From Verrucomicrobiaceae bacterium UBA1938 (lineage in GTDB: Bacteria; Verrucomicrobiota; Verrucomicrobiia; Verrucomicrobiales; Verrucomicrobiaceae): DNA of 64,000 nucleotides. A model generated the notes under the pieces. The model ran no database searches, was not told where the DNA came from, and was given only the letters and a program-made list of their open reading frames with translations. Shown in pieces: positions 43,601 through 50,854 of this stretch. The stretch is from NCBI GenBank assembly GCA_002336895.1, contig DDFC01000032.1:621904-685903 (forward strand), given 5' to 3'. How positions within the stretch are numbered: position 1 is the stretch's first letter; the number at the start of each line of letters is the position of its first letter. The translations under genes were made by a program, and so were the position numbers.

Positions 43601-45737
43601 GGGCACGAACCAGCCCTTTGGCCTCCTTCTTGTCCAGCACTGGCACCTCTGCCTTTGTCGCCTTCTTGTGGTTCACCTTCCAGATGCGGCCAAAGTAGTG
43701 GTCGCGGTCAGGCCTCACCGCTGCATTCGCTGGGCCATGGATCGGACCGCGCGTATCATTGTGAATCACCGCCTGATTGTAAAAATCCACCACATACAAC
43801 GCGCCATCCGGCCCCACACGGGTCTCGATCGGCCGGAACCACAGGTCCTTGCTGCGGATGAATTCGGTCTCTTCACGGCCCGCTTCCTTGTGCGTTTTGT
43901 AGGTCACGCCGTCCTTCTCCATCTCCACAAACTCATGGTGTACGATGTTCAGCGTCGGCTCGGTGGTGAAGTAGCTGAAATTCCAATTCTCAGGCCAGGT
44001 GCCCCCTTGATAGATGGCGCAGCCAGCGGCGGCGGTGAACTCGCCCACGAGGTCGATCTGCACATACGCCTGCTCCGGCCATGACATCAGCGGGTAAGTC
44101 TTTTGGTGTGTCACCATTCCTTGCCAGCTGGTGGTGCCGGGGATCTTGCCCTTGGCTAAAACGTATTCCGGCAACGCCACATGAAAGAAGACCGTGCCGC
44201 TCGTCGGCTGTGTGAAAAACACCTGCCCTCGCCGGGTGATGTCCAGTCCCCACGTGTTCCCACCACGTGAGGCATACTGCTCAAACGCGCTGCCATCTGG
44301 CTTGAACCTCACCACCCCGCTGCCGTCCGTTCCAAAATCCTGCTTCCCATCCGGCGAGGTCACACGCCCCGAGCTGTACCCATGCGTGGCATATACCCAG
44401 CCATCCAGTCCCCAGCGCAGGTTGTTGATCACCGCATGCGTGTCTCCCGTGCCCAGTCCGGTGTACAGCTTCTCACGCTTGTCACACACACCGTCGCCAT
44501 CCGTGTCCTGCAGATTCCAGATGTCCGGCGCAGCACAGGCAATGACACCCTTCTTGTAGAAGCAGAAGCTCGTCACCAGCTCCAGCTTGTCCGCAAACAC
44601 ATGCTTCTTGTCCATCACCCCGTCGCCATTGGTGTCTTCCAGCCAGGAGATGCGGTCGATCGGATCACGGTCGTACTTCTTCACCCATGATCCGCTGTCC
44701 TTCCACTTCTCCACATTCAGCTCACGGCGTCCGTTCGGGTACTCCGGCGTCTCGCACACCCACAGGCGGCCCTTCTCGTCCCAGTCCACATTCATGACCT
44801 TGTTGATCAGCGGCTCCGCAGCCACCAGCGAGATGTCAAACTCCGGATGCACCTCCAGCTTCTCCGCCGCCTTCTCCGGCCGCGTCGGTCCGCCTTCCAC
44901 ATAGCGCAGGTTGTCCCCCAGCTCCTCAGGCTTGCACAGCTCATCCACATTCTCCCGCTTCCCCGCCCACGCGATCCCCCTCAGCAGCAGCGCCCGGAAA
45001 TTCGGCCGGCTGAAGTTCGCATAGTAGTGGCCCGGGATGCACACAAACGACCGGTAGCTGTCCTTCTCATAAGTCCAGATCTGCGGCTGGATGTCATAGA
45101 TGCTGACCTCCTTGCCCCCCTTGGTAATCTCCGCCGCCCGCTTAGCCGCCTTTTCATTCCGCACCCCGGCCGGCTTGGGAGTGTAGGCCCCGGCCAGAAT
45201 TCGGCACTCCGGCAATACATCCATGTCGTAGTAAATTTCATCATCCATTGCGAAATTCGACACATCTTTCGTGATCGGATTCTCATGATCCGTGAAGTAC
45301 AAATGCATCGGCCCCTCCCGCCATTTTGTCTGCCCATGGCGCCATGACCCGCCGATGATGCCCTTGAACCAGTCATGATCCTTGGAAACCGATGCCGCAT
45401 GGATCGTCACGATGCCGCCGCCGCGCTGCAGGAACTCCATCAGGTCCTTCCGCTCCTGGCCGATCTTGATGTCACCACCGCTGTCCAGGTGCAGGATAAG
45501 GACATCCGTTGCATCCAGCTGCTCCTTGGTGGGAAAGGCATCACCACCAGTCGCCTTGGCGCCACGTTCGTTCAGCAGCGGCACCCAGTCGCGCAGAAAG
45601 GAAGGATGATCATGCGCCCCCGGTCCATGGGACTTCGGCCCAGAACGAATGAAGACCCGCAGCGGCTCCGCCGAGAAAGAAGATTGCGGGACGACGCAGG
45701 ACAAGGCCAGTGCGAGACTGAGAAGGAAACGTTTCAT
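40608..45737 (-). CDS. Giant ThuA / PVC-type dehydrogenase / cytochrome c / ThuA fusion
   Basis: The 1709-residue exported protein has a signal peptide (LLSLALALSCVVPQSSFSA). Domains in order: a ThuA-like glutamine-amidotransferase fold (about 25-270, VLILHLDSGGDI, IVTIHAASV); a PVC-type membrane-bound dehydrogenase beta-propeller (about 305-730, EKGRLWVCETPEYPNG, TDGSGVVRFKPDGS); helical HEAT-like repeats (about 800-1110); a cytochrome c with CAVCH (about 1131-1135) and VGMGAHGPAELL; a beta domain (about 1200-1450); and a second ThuA fold (about 1485-1709, VLVIGGGSSHNF, VMLHPGTWYGFGG). This is typical of PVC bacteria and probably oxidises sugars or polyols in the periplasm. Confidence 0.9.
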   Translation of the reverse strand: MKRFLLSLALALSCVVPQSSFSAEPLRVFIRSGPKSHGPGAHDHPSFLRDWVPLLNERGAKATGGDAFPTKEQLDATDVLILHLDSGGDIKIGQERKDLMEFLQRGGGIVTIHAASVSKDHDWFKGIIGGSWRHGQTKWREGPMHLYFTDHENPITKDVSNFAMDDEIYYDMDVLPECRILAGAYTPKPAGVRNEKAAKRAAEITKGGKEVSIYDIQPQIWTYEKDSYRSFVCIPGHYYANFSRPNFRALLLRGIAWAGKRENVDELCKPEELGDNLRYVEGGPTRPEKAAEKLEVHPEFDISLVAAEPLINKVMNVDWDEKGRLWVCETPEYPNGRRELNVEKWKDSGSWVKKYDRDPIDRISWLEDTNGDGVMDKKHVFADKLELVTSFCFYKKGVIACAAPDIWNLQDTDGDGVCDKREKLYTGLGTGDTHAVINNLRWGLDGWVYATHGYSSGRVTSPDGKQDFGTDGSGVVRFKPDGSAFEQYASRGGNTWGLDITRRGQVFFTQPTSGTVFFHVALPEYVLAKGKIPGTTSWQGMVTHQKTYPLMSWPEQAYVQIDLVGEFTAAAGCAIYQGGTWPENWNFSYFTTEPTLNIVHHEFVEMEKDGVTYKTHKEAGREETEFIRSKDLWFRPIETRVGPDGALYVVDFYNQAVIHNDTRGPIHGPANAAVRPDRDHYFGRIWKVNHKKATKAEVPVLDKKEAKGLVRALLHNENGPTAQLAWRLFRENFDFDKLWEVQKNEDFYASEEDRSEHGKTDFHMGNWLYAHIAKNNFWAEREPTIDSDPVTPATEAEYVTHITKSLRDARPETPEEWYKALVAVSRYDAGRALIVERFARAENDWMRSAAIAAAVDHADEVIIKALAAPAKAEALVNALIPSVKSPEKLVIACADAKAEELKIIILQGIVQQSNTTPALTPELAAALKKLLGQPAISAAALPLVVKWDKAGVLAAEVKTQVASLTAKLEDKGAAIADRIAAAKALVGIGGEASAQVAATLARADSPTALQSAIITAMDENGNGKELVANLNGLKPELRTQAFDAILKRPEAALALLAAIQEGKIDPKEIGPGNISRLRTHPNKQVAKQANAMIDKLNPNAKAKNELIAQFTPVVEQRGDVEKGKMLFTAACAVCHKLGDLGKDVAPPLVGMGAHGPAELLVHVIDPNREVDPSFWAWNVTTKKGETFAGVIASENQASLTLRNQGGDFEIKKADIATRENTRRSLMPEGLEGLGAENIRDILAFICGGEQKFRVVDLRTAYNADSRSGIFAKEDSKDETVTLHKFGNVTVHGVPFFVMDPEKSQTGASLIALKGGGKGTPAANFPEKVEIAMNTTAASLHFLGGVAGWGWPFGGDKARGQPAMTVHVDYADGDKESIVLKNGEHFADYIGKAEVPLSEDAGDFTRRGQLRYFAINLKKKGALKKITLETSGSIVTPCTVAITASTEPAKLGEAKPKANMQAGGAAEAGPKEGAKGDGPLVAATPVQWEAGKTKVLVIGGGSSHNFAKFFGETDVATLKSAGFTVHYTEDRDQAAAELANADVAVISVNRKFFDTAGYRKALFDFAAAGKGIVMLHPGTWYGFGGWPELNAQIVGGGARGHDRIHPFEVKALKAEHAIMASVPASFTVEDELYYVNAEPDKIPAGTAKITVLAETSPSDKYKAPHPSVWITEHPKAKIVGIALGHDARVHDLKPYQQILSNAVKWASGKN

Positions 45738-45836
45738 GGTTGGTGCGATGCTACGCAAAACCAACGCAAAATGGGAAGCCCGTTTTCGCACGGCACACTA
45801 TCGGAAATGCACATGCACGGCGCTGCATCCCAAAGC

Positions 45837-45864
45837 AAAGGGCACGACTTTCGTCGTGCCCTTT
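45837..45864 (-). terminator. Terminator of secG (possibly two-way)
   Basis: AAAGGGCACGAC-gaaa-GTCGTGCCCTTT on the minus strand: a perfect 12-bp stem with a GNRA loop, 32 bp after the secG stop. Confidence 0.85.
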
Positions 45865-45895
45865 GAGTGAAATTCGAGTCTCGATGACCGCTTCC

Positions 45896-46504
45896 TTACT
45901 TCGGCTGTGCAGCCGGTGCCGGAGCTGCGGGCGCCGGGGCCGCAGGTGCAGGAGCTGCAGGTGCCGGGGCCGCAGGAGCAGGAGCTGCTGCCGGAGCAGG
46001 TGCCTTGGCTGCTTCCGGAGCCTTGGCGGGCTCGGTCTTGGCAGGGGCAGGAGCCGCAGGAGCGTCCTTCTTGGCTTCGGCCTTCGGAGCTTCACCGGCC
46101 TTGGCAGGTTCTTCCTTCTTGGCAGCCTCTTTCTTGATGGCGTCCTGGATCTTTTCCATCACCTTGGCCTTCGCCTGCTCATCAGCGGAAGGAGCAGCAG
46201 TGGCGGCAGGTGCGGCAGCTTCAGGCTTGGCATCGCCAAAGATCTTCTGGCTCTTGCCACCGGTCTGATGGCGGCTCACAAGCACGGCCAGAAGAATGGT
46301 CAGGCCAAAAAGCAGGATCGCCAGATAAACGGTGAACTTCTGCAGCACGTTGGTGGTCTGTGCGCCCCAGACCTGGCTGGCGGCGGCGTCGCCGAAGGAA
46401 GCGCCAAGGCCTTCCTGACGAGGGCGCTGCATAAGCACGACGAGAATGAGCAGAAGGCTGACGATGACTTCCACTGCGGTGAGAATTCCAATGAAGATGT
46501 CCAT
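45896..46504 (-). CDS. secG: Protein translocase subunit SecG with long Ala/Pro/Lys tail
   Basis: The 202-residue protein has two membrane helices (about 3-22, FIGILTAVEVIVSLLLILVV; about 52-72) around the SecG signature VLMQRPRQEGLGASFGDAA, then about 125 residues of Ala/Lys/Glu and finally a PAAPA-type repeat. SecG normally has about 75-120 residues; the extension is the odd part. It joins SecYE in the translocon. The ATG at 46504 is chosen because the SecG core begins there; the frame is open upstream to 46618. Confidence 0.92.
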   Translation of the reverse strand: MDIFIGILTAVEVIVSLLLILVVLMQRPRQEGLGASFGDAAASQVWGAQTTNVLQKFTVYLAILLFGLTILLAVLVSRHQTGGKSQKIFGDAKPEAAAPAATAAPSADEQAKAKVMEKIQDAIKKEAAKKEEPAKAGEAPKAEAKKDAPAAPAPAKTEPAKAPEAAKAPAPAAAPAPAAPAPAAPAPAAPAPAAPAPAAQPK

Positions 46505-46709
46505 AAGAGGGGGCGCGAATATGGGGGCACTTCCCAGCTTGGCAAGGGAGAGTTCCAGTTTGCACCGGCCAAGGGCCCGCACCTCCAAACCACCCATAAA
46601 CTCATGATAATAAATCAATTACACGATTTTAACCCCAACATTCAGGGTCCATCCCTCTCTTTACACGGCGTTTACAGACGCCGCCAGCCACCCGCCCCAC
46701 CGTGGCGGC

Positions 46710-48857
46710 ATGAAGCCCATTCTAGCCTTCCTATTGCTCGCCACTCCGCTCCTGGCCCAGACTTCCAGGGCGCTTTCGTGGATTTCCCCAAACACCCGCA
46801 TCATCCACACCCAGCCGGTCCAGGTGACCCACGTCGAGGCCCGCATCGACATCGCCGACCAGCTCGCCACCACCACGCTGGACATCGCCCTGCGCAACCC
46901 CACCCCGCGCCCGCAGGAGTCCGAGCTGCTCGTTCCCGTGCCCAGTGGAGCAGTCCTGAAATCCTTCGCCTTCGAAGGCGGCCACTCCGAAGGCACCGCC
47001 AAACTGCTGCCTCGTGAGGAAGCACGGCGCATCTACGACAGCATCGTGGCACAAACGCGCGATCCCGCGCTCCTGGAGTTCGTGGGCCACTCCGTGGTGA
47101 AATCCAGCGTCTTTCCTGTCCCGGCCAACGGCACGCAGAAGGTCCGCGTAACCTACGAGCAGTTGCTCGAAGCCGACGGCGCCCGGCTCGACTACGTCCT
47201 GCCGCGCTCAGAGGCGGTGGAATACAATGTGCCGTGGAAGCTCTCCATGCGTGTCAAATCCACGTCACGCATCGCCTCGGTTTACTCTCCCAGTCACGAA
47301 ATTTCCACCAAACAGCCGGATGCAAACACGGCCGGCATCTCCTGCGAGACCAAAGACCCCGGCGCCTTCCGCGTCTCCCTCCTGCGCGAGGCGAAGGATG
47401 ACATGACCGCCTCCCTGCTGGCCTATCCAGATCCCAAGATCGGCGGTGGCTACTTTCTTGTGATGATCGCACCGCCGAAGCCCAAGGCCGATGCGAAACC
47501 GATCCTGCGTGAAGTCACCCTCGTCATCGATCGCAGCGGCAGCATGGCGGGCCCCAAGCTGGATCAGGTGAAAGCCGCCGCCCTGCAGGTCATCGAGGGC
47601 CTGAACGACGGCGAAGGATTCAACCTCATCGTCTATAATGAAGCAGTCGAGATGTTTGCCGCGCAGCCGGTGGTCAAAAACGCCACCACCGCGCAGCAGG
47701 CGCGCGATTACATCAGCGCACTGCGTGTCAGCGGCGGCACCAACATCCACGATTCCGTGGTCGAGGCGCTGCGCCAGAAGCCGCTCGAAGGCATGTTGCC
47801 CTTGGTGCTTTTTCTCACCGACGGGCTGCCCACCATCGGACAGACTTCGGAGAAGGTCATCCGCGAGGCCGTGGCCAAGGGCAATCCTCATCAGCGCCGC
47901 GTCTTCACCTTCGGAGTCGGCGTGGATGTGAACACACCGCTGCTCTCCCGCATCGCCCGCGAGACACGTGCCAGCGCCGAGTTCGTGCTGCCCAAGGAGG
48001 ATGTGGAGGTCAAGGTAGGCCGCGTGTTTGAGCGCCTGCGCGGTCCTCTTCTCACCCGGCCCGAGGTGCATGTGGTCGATGATCCAAACCGCGTGAGCGA
48101 CCTCATTCCCTCTCCGCTGCCCGATGTGTTTGAAGGCGAGCAGATTCTTCTCTCCGGCACCTATCGTGGTGATGCACCACTGCACTTCCAGCTGCACGGA
48201 GACGCAGCCGATGGCAGGAGAAAGTTTGATTTCACCTTCAATCTCGACAAGGCCAGCACCGCCAATGCCTTCGTGGCCCGTCTCTGGGCCAGCAACAAGA
48301 TCGCCGTGCTCAGCGAGGCCATCCGCGATCTCGGTGCCGATGGAGCCACCGGCAGCACAACCGAGCTCGTGAATGAAATCGTGCGGCTTTCCACGCAGTT
48401 CGGCATTCTTACCGAATACACCGCTTTCCTCGCGGAAGAAGGCACCTCCCTCGCCGCCGCTCCGGCCAATGCCAGCAAGGCCGCCTTCAACTACAACGAC
48501 CGCGCCATGAAGGTGCGCAGCGGAGCCGCCGCAGTCTCCCAGCAGGACAATCTGAAGAAAGGCGTGGAATCCAAGCAGCTCAACATCCGCAACCGCTTCC
48601 TGAATGACAAAATGCAGGCCGTGGAGATCACCAGCGTGCAGCAGTGCCAGGGCGGTGCACTCTTCAACAAAGGCAACCGCTGGACCGATGCCAGCGCCGC
48701 CAAAGCTGATCGCGCCCCGGACCGCACCGTCGAGATCGGCAGCCCGGAGTTTGGACGCCTCGTGGACGAACTCGCCTCCGACAACCGCCAGAGCCTGCTG
48801 GCTCTGCGTGGGGAGCTCCTCCTGCAGCACCGCGGCCAGCTCGTGCTCATCCGCTGA
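46710..48857 (+). CDS. Exported VIT + von Willebrand A domain protein
   Basis: The 715-residue protein has a signal peptide (residues 1-16), a VIT domain (about 25-150, TLDIALRNPTPRPQESELLV, YDSIVAQTRDPALLE), and a VWA domain (about 265-440) with a complete MIDAS: DRSGSM, then the Thr in SGGTNIHD, and LTDGLPT. The C-terminal 250 residues have no recognised domain. It resembles inter-alpha-trypsin-inhibitor heavy-chain-like bacterial proteins, which bind ligands through a metal ion. It is first in an operon with another VWA protein, a response regulator and a kinase. Confidence 0.9.
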   Translation: MKPILAFLLLATPLLAQTSRALSWISPNTRIIHTQPVQVTHVEARIDIADQLATTTLDIALRNPTPRPQESELLVPVPSGAVLKSFAFEGGHSEGTAKLLPREEARRIYDSIVAQTRDPALLEFVGHSVVKSSVFPVPANGTQKVRVTYEQLLEADGARLDYVLPRSEAVEYNVPWKLSMRVKSTSRIASVYSPSHEISTKQPDANTAGISCETKDPGAFRVSLLREAKDDMTASLLAYPDPKIGGGYFLVMIAPPKPKADAKPILREVTLVIDRSGSMAGPKLDQVKAAALQVIEGLNDGEGFNLIVYNEAVEMFAAQPVVKNATTAQQARDYISALRVSGGTNIHDSVVEALRQKPLEGMLPLVLFLTDGLPTIGQTSEKVIREAVAKGNPHQRRVFTFGVGVDVNTPLLSRIARETRASAEFVLPKEDVEVKVGRVFERLRGPLLTRPEVHVVDDPNRVSDLIPSPLPDVFEGEQILLSGTYRGDAPLHFQLHGDAADGRRKFDFTFNLDKASTANAFVARLWASNKIAVLSEAIRDLGADGATGSTTELVNEIVRLSTQFGILTEYTAFLAEEGTSLAAAPANASKAAFNYNDRAMKVRSGAAAVSQQDNLKKGVESKQLNIRNRFLNDKMQAVEITSVQQCQGGALFNKGNRWTDASAAKADRAPDRTVEIGSPEFGRLVDELASDNRQSLLALRGELLLQHRGQLVLIR

Positions 48858-48895
48858 GACTTTTCCCCGTCACATTCACCCACACCCGTTCATCT

Positions 48896-50059
48896 ATGAA
48901 AACAAAGCACATCCTCATCACCACGGCGCTCGCCGCATGCCTCGCTCTGGCCAAAGAAAGCCCGCCTCCCGTCACTGTGGCGGAAGTCACCAAAGTCGAA
49001 ACCGTCGCCCCGGACACGCCGCTGGTGCAGATCGCCGTGCTGCTGGACACCAGCAGCAGCATGGACGGCCTGATCGAGCAGGCCAAGACCCAGCTCTGGA
49101 AGCTCGTGAACGAATTCATCTCGGCCAAGCAGGACGGCAAAACACCCGTGGTGCAGGTGGCGCTGTATGAGTACGGCAAGTCCTCGCTGCGCGCCCGGGA
49201 CAACTGGATCCGCCAGATCCAGCCTCTGACCCGCGACCTCGACAAGGTGTCCGAGGAACTTTTCGCCCTGACAACGAACGGCGGTGACGAATACTGCGGC
49301 GCGGTGATTCAGCGCGCCACGAAAGACCTCGCCTGGGAGGCGAATCCGAAGGTGTACAAGGCCATCTTCATCGCCGGAAACGAGCCCTTCACCCAGGGGC
49401 CGGTGAACTCTCAAAAGAGCTGCAAAGAGGCCATCGCCAAGGGCATCATCGTGAACACGATTCACTGCGGCGGAGAGGCCGAGGGCATCGCCGGAAACTG
49501 GAACCAGGGCGCTCTGCTGGCTGATGGCAAATACCTCGTGATCGACCAGGACCAGGCCATCGTTCACATCGAGGCTCCGCAGGACAAGGAAATCGTGAAG
49601 CTGAATGAGAAACTCAATGAAACCTACATCAGCTACGGCAAAGCCGCTCCTGCAGCCAAATCCCGCCAGATCGCGCAAGACAGCAACGCCGCCGAAAAGT
49701 TCGCAGCAGGTGCTCTGCTCCAGCGCGTCGTCAGCAAGGCCAGCGCCAATTACAGCAACACTGGCTGGGATCTTGTGGATGCCAGCAAGCAGAAGGAATT
49801 TGATCTCTCCAAGGTGAAGGAGGAAGACCTCCCCGAGGAAATGAAGAAAATGAGCGTGGAAGAGCGCAAAGCCTGGCTGGACAAGAAAACCGCCGAACGT
49901 GCGGAAATTCAGAAGCAGGTGCTGACCCTGAACAAGGAGCGCGAGGCCTACGTCGCAGCCAGGCGCAAGGAGTCCACCAAGGCTGACACCCTCGACACCG
50001 CCATGTCCAAGGCCCTGCGCACCCAGGCGGAGAAAAAGGGCATCTCCTGGGAGAAGTAA
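48896..50059 (+). CDS. Exported VWA-domain protein
   Basis: The 387-residue protein has a signal peptide (residues 1-19). A VWA domain (about 45-230) carries the MIDAS start LLDTSSSMDGLIEQAK. Later FALTTNGGDEYCGAVIQ and HCGGEAEGIAGNW bring Cys residues that may pair. The C-terminal 150 residues are helical and charged (KKMSVEERKAWLDKKTAERA), likely coiled coil. It follows the VIT-VWA gene by 38 bp and precedes the two-component genes, so it is probably part of a surface-sensing unit. Confidence 0.88.
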   Translation: MKTKHILITTALAACLALAKESPPPVTVAEVTKVETVAPDTPLVQIAVLLDTSSSMDGLIEQAKTQLWKLVNEFISAKQDGKTPVVQVALYEYGKSSLRARDNWIRQIQPLTRDLDKVSEELFALTTNGGDEYCGAVIQRATKDLAWEANPKVYKAIFIAGNEPFTQGPVNSQKSCKEAIAKGIIVNTIHCGGEAEGIAGNWNQGALLADGKYLVIDQDQAIVHIEAPQDKEIVKLNEKLNETYISYGKAAPAAKSRQIAQDSNAAEKFAAGALLQRVVSKASANYSNTGWDLVDASKQKEFDLSKVKEEDLPEEMKKMSVEERKAWLDKKTAERAEIQKQVLTLNKEREAYVAARRKESTKADTLDTAMSKALRTQAEKKGISWEK

Positions 50060-50156
50060 TCCTTAACGAACACCGGATGACGAATGTCGAACGACCTGTC
50101 CAGCTCCCGCTGAATTCTTCATTCCCATTCGTCATTCATCCTTTATCCTTCCCACC

Positions 50157-50843
50157 ATGCCCGCCACCATCCTTGTTGTTGAAGACGATGCCGCCATCCG
50201 TCGCGGCATTCTGGATGCGCTCAAATTTGCAGGTCATACCACACTGGAGGCGGGCGATGGTGAAAAGGGCATGAAGCTGGCCCTGGGTTCCCACTTTGAC
50301 CTTCTGCTGCTGGACCTCGTGCTGCCGCACGCCAGCGGCTTTGACATTCTAAAAGCCCTGCGCCGGGAGCGCCCCGGCACGCCGGTCATCATCCTCTCCG
50401 CCCGTGGCGAAGAGAATGACCGCGTTCGCGGCCTGCGTCTGGGTGCGGACGACTATGTCGTAAAGCCCTTCAGCGTGCGCGAGCTGCTGGCCCGCGTGGA
50501 AGCGGTGCTGCGCCGCGCCCCCGAGCGCCAGCCCGTGAGCGAGACTCTGGCTCTCACCGCAGCCACGATCGATTTCGGCCAGAGTGTGGCCCGTTTTGAA
50601 AATGGCGAAAGCGCCGAGCTCTCCGAGCGCGAACGCGACGTTCTGCGCTACCTCGCACTGAACCGCGGCAGGCCCGTCTCGCGCGAGGAGCTGCTGCAAC
50701 GCGTCTGGCACATCGAAAACAAACAGACCGAAACACGTACCGTGGACATGCACATTGCCAATCTGCGCCACAAGCTGCGGGACGATGCCGAGTCTCCGCG
50801 CGTGATCGTCACCGTGCGTGGAAAGGGCTACCAGCTCGCCTGA
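50157..50843 (+). CDS. OmpR/PhoB-family response regulator
   Basis: The 228-residue protein has a receiver domain with acidic pocket EDD (9-11), phospho-acceptor Asp53 in LLLLDLVLPHASG, Ser81 and Lys103 (VVKPF). A winged-helix DNA-binding domain follows, with LSERERDVLRYLALNRGRPV, LLQRVW, RTVDMHIANLRHKLR and TVRGKGYQLA. It lies 11 bp upstream of the kinase gene. Its target may include the two VWA genes upstream, but no direct repeat was found. Confidence 0.93.
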   Translation: MPATILVVEDDAAIRRGILDALKFAGHTTLEAGDGEKGMKLALGSHFDLLLLDLVLPHASGFDILKALRRERPGTPVIILSARGEENDRVRGLRLGADDYVVKPFSVRELLARVEAVLRRAPERQPVSETLALTAATIDFGQSVARFENGESAELSERERDVLRYLALNRGRPVSREELLQRVWHIENKQTETRTVDMHIANLRHKLRDDAESPRVIVTVRGKGYQLA

Positions 50844-50854
50844 TTTCCAAACTC

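Noticed and set aside
40671..45866. Plus-strand frames opposite the ThuA/PVC gene
   Set aside because: His/Arg-rich antisense shadows; the minus strand holds all domains.
45907..46137. Pro/Glu/Leu/Gln-rich repeats resembling a repeat protein
   Set aside because: This is the opposite strand of the SecG Ala/Pro tail.
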